A DNA stretch of 23,751 nt. Source: Plantago elongata (taxonomy: Eukaryota > Streptophyta > Magnoliopsida > Lamiales > Plantaginaceae). The stretch lies in NCBI GenBank assembly GCA_036897095.1, contig JAYMSP010002526.1:1-23751 (forward strand), in the 5' to 3' direction. The translations under genes and the position numbers were made by a program. Shown in pieces: positions 20,476-23,751 of the stretch. A model generated the notes under the pieces. It was not told the DNA's origin, did no database searches, and saw nothing but the letters and a program-made list of their open reading frames with translations. How positions within the stretch are numbered: the stretch's first letter is position 1; each line of letters begins with the position of its first letter.

Positions 20476-20784
20476 GGTATTGCACTCCCTCAATTTCATT
20501 TAGCTTCATCTGCAAATGTTGTTGACTGAAAGAATTCATGTTAGGGCTTTTGTTCTTAATTTTAGGGCATCTTATTTGTTCTTAATTTTTTGTTGTACTT
20601 GTTTACTCTGTGTTATTACAACATTGATAAGTCAATTGTTAATTTCCAGGGTATAACTAGTACCATAGGAAGTACATTTGACTTTTATTAGAGGGGTGAA
20701 ATGTAAAGGGGTTTACTTGTGCGTGTTCAATCACACGTTATTGAACTCGATTATTGATTGTGTTTTTTGATTTTGCTGCACAGA
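20476..20784 (+). other. Possible 5' UTR intron of the plus-strand ORF at 20788
   Basis: AAG|GTATTG near 20476 is a fair donor, and a T-rich tract ending TGCTGCACAG just before AAAGATG (ATG at 20788) is a good acceptor. A leader intron spanning about 20476-20783 would put the ATG four bases into the second exon. No transcript evidence is available. Confidence 0.35.
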
Positions 20785-20787
20785 AAG

Positions 20788-21651
20788 ATGGTTACAAAGG
20801 GTACTAAGCTTAAGATTAGCAGATTTAGTGCAGACGTGGCAAGCAGTACTAATAAGCCAGATGACGGCATTACTGTATGCGTCCTCTATTGTGAAGATGC
20901 TCAACATACTGCAGGTCTGAAGGAGGGGGAATATATGTTTGACGATATTAGGGAAGATGGCTACAACTTTGTATTTGAGAAGGATCCAACTGTGGTGAAG
21001 GAAAATGTTCGAATTGTGTATGATAGCGGTGACTGTCGGAGGTTTATCAAGAATGATAGCGACCTGGAACTGGTATATATGACAAAGCAACATAAATATT
21101 TATTTGAGGTTGTCACTGAAGCATCAGTTACTAATCAAAGGGACTATGTCGACCTTGACGCGGTGTTGAAGAATGCCCTAGATGATTTGAATGCTAAAGG
21201 ATTGTCAGATTACTTTGCGATGCAAGATCGTCAGGAAGTTGAGGTGGAGAATAAAGGTTCTGAAGGACAAGATAGCAGTGGGTCAAAGGACTCTGCCAAT
21301 ATTGTTATTGACAGAGTTGAAGAGACTGAGGAGCAATTGCCGGTGAACACAACTTCTGATCAGATGGAGGATGTAGTAGTAAAGGGAAGTGAGAGTCATG
21401 GTACAGAAGAAGGTTATTTCACTGCGGCCGGAGAGTTGAAGGAGAAGGAAGGAAGTGAGAAAGGGGAAGGGGATGAGAATGTAGAGGTAACGGTTGTGGT
21501 GGGAAGTGAGAGTGTTGGAGAAGATGAAGTTACAACTGCAATAAAAGATGATAATGTCCAAAACAAGGAAGTTGAAGAGGACATTTATCAGTTGATAGAT
21601 GAAGTGGCGGGAACTTGTGTCCACAACAGTCCCAAACAACAACCTTTGTAA
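20788..21651 (+). CDS. Intact 287-aa ORF with probable PB1-like head and long acidic tail, MULE-associated
   Basis: A single uninterrupted exon. The N-terminus (MVTKGTKLKISRFSADV) resembles the basic MATKRSK start of the opposing ORF at 19900. Residues about 25-115 contain EGEYMFDDIREDGYNFVFE and RRFIKNDSDLELVYMTKQ, an arrangement like PB1-like domains of plant MULE proteins. From about residue 140 it is strongly acidic and low in complexity (many E, D, G, S, V), like the linker between PB1-like and catalytic parts in MULE transposases. No DDE, SWIM or zinc-finger motif is present. It ends 28 bp before the stop of the oppositely oriented transposase remnant. It may be the element's own N-terminal segment displaced by inversion, or a separate convergent accessory gene. 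The frame is undamaged, unlike the transposase beside it. Confidence 0.6.
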   Translation: MVTKGTKLKISRFSADVASSTNKPDDGITVCVLYCEDAQHTAGLKEGEYMFDDIREDGYNFVFEKDPTVVKENVRIVYDSGDCRRFIKNDSDLELVYMTKQHKYLFEVVTEASVTNQRDYVDLDAVLKNALDDLNAKGLSDYFAMQDRQEVEVENKGSEGQDSSGSKDSANIVIDRVEETEEQLPVNTTSDQMEDVVVKGSESHGTEEGYFTAAGELKEKEGSEKGEGDENVEVTVVVGSESVGEDEVTTAIKDDNVQNKEVEEDIYQLIDEVAGTCVHNSPKQQPL

Positions 21652-21679
21652 ACTTAACTTCATGGGTTCTGAATCGAAC

Positions 21680-23625
21680 TCATCCGTTGCTTTTTCTTGT
21701 TCGACTGGGTCCCTTCTTCACGGGCGGAGGTTGTGATGAGGATAGCCTCTTTACCTTGCCAAGGTTTCTCACAGCGCCTTGGGCTGATGACTCACCCCTT
21801 TCTCTAATCGGTGCAGATCGGTTTCCAGTTCCTCTTGCAGCCGGAGTTACCACTTTTCCATTTCTTGGGCAATTTCGAACATACTGACCTGCTTTTGGTG
21901 AAAGTTACTATGTGCGGATACATTTAAGATAAGTGGGTGTCAAAGAAATGAATGTTAAAGTAATTAATTCGAAGGTCTTATCATAACTCCAACATATACC
22001 ACGTTTGTGGTAAGACTTCTTTGTGGTTCTCTTCTCACTCTTGTCTCTTTTCCTTAGTTTTTTTGGCCTCCCTATTTTTGCTAAGTTACCGGGAGCTTGA
22101 AAAAATTGCAGAACCACATCATGCATTTCACCCCAAGAATGTGGAGCAGGTATTGGATGGATGATAGGTGCATACTCAAGCCTAAACCTCTCAATTGTGA
22201 ATCTCTCATCACAGAATTCCTCCAAATCACCTCTTTCGTAGCATATAGCCTTAACGGCATGACAACAAGGAACTCCAATTAACTGCCTTCTACCACAGTC
22301 ACAGTGCAACTCATTGATCCTAACGACATATTTGAACTTGTCATGGAACACTTCAAACTCCTGATGACTGGCACTCACAATCTTGCACTGCCCAGATTGT
22401 TCAGAATTTTCCACAGCTTGCCCTGTGTCATTGGACAACATCTACCAGTCATCTTTTCACCATCTCTCATCTTGTTATTCATCCTTATCAGCTTCCCCCT
22501 AATGCCATCGAGACATTCATAAATGGGCTTACCCCTAAACTCCCCGATCCACACGTTGAAACTCTCCGCTATGTTGCTAGTCACTTGGTCATTCTTTAGA
22601 GCAGTATTGAACTTGTGTGTAGCTCACATTTCCAATGGTATTTCAAGCAACCACTTGCACGCTGCAAGTCTGAAATCATACAACTTCTTCATTGCCCAAT
22701 TAAACTTACCTCCATAGTACGCTTTACAAGCGATCTAGAAAAATGATTTCGTTTTGGCTCCAGGGTGGGTGGCCCTCATGTTCGAATATATGTGGCGAAC
22801 ACATTTCCTGTGTTTTTCATTTGGAATGGAGTCCTTCACCGCTTCAATTAAACCCTAGCATTCAAAGACCACAAAAAGTCAGGAATGACTATGTACACAA
22901 ATGAATTACTTTGACACCCACTTACATTAACACCTAACTACCTTTAAAACCCCTATGACATTTGAACCCCAATAACTTAAAAACCCATCAACATATTAAA
23001 GTGCGGAATCAGTGAATTAACAGTTGTTGTCAAACATGTTACCTTCTGTCGATCTGTGGTGATGGTCCAGTTTCGACTCCCCCAGCCTCCTATAAGGTTT
23101 CCCATACAGTGAAACATAAAGTTCCAAGTTTCCCTATTCTCAATGTCAACTACTGCGAAACAAATTGGATATATTCCACCGTCCGGATCAAGTGAACAGG
23201 TAGTCAACAGAACACCTCCTTTCGGACCATGGAGATGGCATCCATCAAATGTAATCCATGGTTGGCAACCCTGTAGAAACCCCTGAGCATGTGCAACCAG
23301 ACCAAGGACAATTGAAGTGGGAACTCACAAGAATTGGTGGTGACTCTAGAAAGTCGAGGATCACCAAACTTTCTAGGTTTGTCCTAGTGACCAAAATATC
23401 ATACTTTGGGAGTAGACTGTAGGAGGATGTGTGGCTACCTATCACTACATCTAATGTCTTTTGTTTCCCCCTCCACATAGTGAAGTATGGTGGGTCGACA
23501 TTGTACTTCCTCATCTCAACCTGTATTGCGTTGATATCAAGCTTTGAATTTTCTCTTAACAAAGGGACCAACTTCTCCTTCACCCATTCAGCCGTAACCG
23601 TCCTCTTATTGTTTGCCGAACACAA
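21680..23625 (-). pseudogene. MULE transposase, decayed (DDE + SWIM zinc finger)
   Basis: Segments in order: 23625 to about 23290 (TVTAEWVKEKLVPLL, then SHTSSYSLLPKYD), a frame break near 23283-23328, then to 23043 (GCQPWITFDGCHLHGPKGG, TTDRQK). An intron 23042-22855 leads to an exon from 22854 (GLIEAVKDSIPNEKHRKCV, later SNIAESFNVW), a frame break between 22441 and 22375, a frame to 21988 (LHCDCGRRQLIGVPCCHAV, then the AT-hook-like GRPKK), an intron 21987-21889, and a last exon 21888-21680. The catalytic D (codon 23246-23244), D (23054-23052) and E (22566-22564) survive, as does the SWIM CxC...CxH. In-frame TAG (22737-22735) and TGA (22626-22624) plus the two frame breaks make it non-functional as read. 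The zinc knuckle before the basic tail is also degenerate (CWSQYVRNC). Confidence 0.85.
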
Positions 23626-23644
23626 CTATGATTATCATTATAGG
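21680..23644 (-). mobile_element. Mutator-like (MULE/MuDR) DNA transposon, coding part, reverse orientation
   Basis: The stretch reads as the catalytic and C-terminal half of a plant MULE on the minus strand. The PB1-like head expected upstream is missing: similarity stops at about 23630-23644. No terminal inverted repeats or 9-bp target duplications could be defined, so the outer limits are unknown. The ORFs at 19299-19900 and 20788-21651 probably belong to the same or a related element. Confidence 0.75.
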
Positions 23645-23751
23645 TGTAATGACCGGGATCCGGGCCGAGTTTTAATAATATTTCGATTATAGTTCGTGAC
23701 GAATTAGTAAACGGTAAGTTCGCCAGCGAGTTTAGGTGAATTAAAAATAAG
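23645..23751. other. Possible edge of another element truncating the MULE
   Basis: From 23645 the sequence TGTAATGACCGGGATC begins and MULE coding similarity ends. TG... starts with GACC/CGGAT-rich text are common at plant LTR ends, so this may be the first bases of an LTR on the plus strand. Only 107 bp are available, so neither the opposite end nor a target duplication can be seen. Confidence 0.25.

Noticed and set aside
21283..21663. 126-codon minus-strand frame opposite the acidic ORF
   Set aside because: Low-complexity shadow of the E/G/V-rich plus-strand coding sequence; the transposase stop at 21680 precedes it.
1..23751. CRISPR arrays, bacterial operons, rRNA or phage genes
   Set aside because: None seen. 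Spliced plant genes throughout; short tandem repeats lack the repeat-spacer regularity of CRISPR.

Overview
The window is nuclear DNA of a flowering plant, most likely a eudicot. It has AT-rich intergenic sequence, many GT-AG introns with TA/T-rich interiors, plant-type promoter words (telo-box, G-boxes, TATA boxes) and plant-specific protein families. No bacterial, organellar, rRNA, tRNA or CRISPR features were seen. All exon models were built by eye, by joining reading frames at splice consensus sites and checking that phases match. Protein names come from remembered family similarity, not from a search.

Layout. Positions 1-1933 are intergenic and promoter sequence, with a small GC-rich hairpin cluster near 1020-1075 and two G-boxes plus a telo-box in front of the first gene. 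Positions 1934-8793 (+) hold a complete 14-exon gene for an RRP6-like 2 / EXOSC10 nuclear exosome exonuclease (874 aa). Positions 9742-11830 (+) hold a complete 6-exon gene for a p23-type HSP90 co-chaperone (154 aa). Positions 15761-12258 (-) hold a complete 10-exon gene for a DUF639-family protein (702 aa), convergent with p23. These three genes look intact and are unrelated housekeeping functions; nothing suggests they act together.

From about 15.8 kb on the sequence becomes gene-poor and repeat-rich. Positions 18110-18437 (+) hold a small two-exon gene of unknown family. It has a clear TATA box and poly(A) signal, but an in-frame TGA splits a longer open frame that runs to 18632.

From about 19.0 kb to the end lies a Mutator-like (MULE/MuDR) landscape. 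It contains a minus-strand PB1-like N-terminal ORF (19299-19900), a plus-strand ORF with a probable PB1-like head and acidic tail (20788-21651), and a decayed minus-strand MULE transposase (23625-21680). The transposase keeps its DDE residues, SWIM zinc finger and basic tail, but has two nonsense codons and two frame breaks. The plus ORF and the transposase end tail-to-tail with 28 bp between stop codons, recalling the convergent mudrA/mudrB layout of maize MuDR, although homology to mudrB is not shown. At 23645 the MULE coding similarity stops at a TG... sequence that may be the edge of another element.
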